35,893 nucleotides of DNA, from positions 1-35,893 of the forward strand of contig CASFMJ010000054.1 of NCBI GenBank assembly GCA_949295785.1. The letters run 5' to 3'. The notes beneath the pieces were generated by a model. It made no database searches, had not been told where the DNA came from, and saw only the letters and a program-made list of their open reading frames with translations. Made by a program: the position numbers and the translations under genes. Positions within the stretch are counted from its first letter, which is position 1. Each line of letters begins with the position of its first letter. This stretch comes from an uncultured Bacillota bacterium. Lineage in GTDB: Bacteria > Bacillota > Clostridia > Peptostreptococcales > Anaerovoracaceae. Below, in pieces: positions 35,817 through 35,893 of this stretch.

Positions 35817-35893
35817 CGGGATGTGGCTCAGCTTGGTAGAGCGTTGCGTTCGGGACGCAAAGGCCGCAGGTTCGAATCCTGTCATCCCGACCA
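35817..35893 (+). tRNA. tRNA-Pro (anticodon CGG)
   Basis: A complete 77-nt cloverleaf with encoded CCA. The acceptor arms CGGGATG and CATCCCG pair over 7 bp. The anticodon stem TTGCG/CGCAA encloses the loop TTCGGGA, giving anticodon CGG, which reads the proline codon CCG. The T arm GCAGGTTCGAATCCTGT is standard. The C1-G72 pair is typical of proline tRNAs. The gene ends at the last base of the window. Confidence 0.95.

Overview
This window is the replication-origin region of a low-GC Bacillota chromosome, most probably a member of class Clostridia. The gene order dnaA-dnaN-recF-gyrB-gyrA on one side and rpmH-rnpA-yidD-yidC-jag-mnmE-mnmG-rsmG-noc-parA-parB on the other is the classic Firmicute origin layout. 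Frequent ATA and AGA codons, strong AGGAGG-type ribosome binding sites and sporulation genes (yabP, yabQ, a yabP-linked divIC) point to an endospore-forming lineage. A finer placement (a Peptostreptococcales/Family XIII-like group) is only a guess.

Layout. Every gene left of about 10.67 kb is on the minus strand and every gene right of about 11.15 kb is on the plus strand, so all genes are co-oriented with forks leaving the origin. Minus strand, reading outward: dnaA, dnaN, recF, then (own promoter) gyrB, gyrA, an RsbW-like anti-sigma factor, a SigB-like sigma factor and trpS, closed by a large hairpin terminator at 36-87. The origin is bipartite, as in Bacillus: a DnaA-box cluster upstream of dnaA (10712-10787 plus a box at 10975) and a second element between dnaA and dnaN (9137-9264), which holds a DnaA box, six DnaA-trio triplets and an AT-rich unwinding stretch.

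Plus strand: two tiny predicted membrane proteins (11153-11543), the rpmH-rnpA-yidD-yidC-jag cluster behind a consensus promoter, mnmE, mnmG and rsmG, then the segregation block noc, parA and parB with a perfect parS at 18966-18981. The parS forms the last codons of noc and the core of its terminator. A DUF1294 membrane protein, a SprT-like metalloprotein, a GdpP-type phosphodiesterase without membrane helices, rplI, dnaB (helicase), a DUF1858 redox protein, a DnaD-type primosome protein, a LysM/G5/M23 peptidase, yabP, yabQ, divIC, rnmV, rsmA, an LtaS-like transferase, a GNAT acetyltransferase, a DUF218 protein and a class V aminotransferase/cysteine desulfurase follow. A complete tRNA-Pro ends at the last base of the window.

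How it fits together. The window holds initiator, clamp, gyrase, replicative helicase, a primosomal protein and the partition/nucleoid-occlusion machinery. The most unusual items are: (i) the DnaD protein carries at its C-terminus what looks like the zinc-binding N-domain of a DnaI/DnaC-type helicase loader, with no AAA+ ATPase following; (ii) the parS/stop codon/terminator overlap at the end of noc, and a degenerate parS over the next operon gene's start; (iii) a stress-type sigma/anti-sigma pair inside the gyrase operon; (iv) a perfect inverted repeat enclosing the start codon of yabP; (v) a consensus rpmH promoter interlocked with a terminator hairpin. No CRISPR array, insertion sequence, rRNA or prophage was seen.
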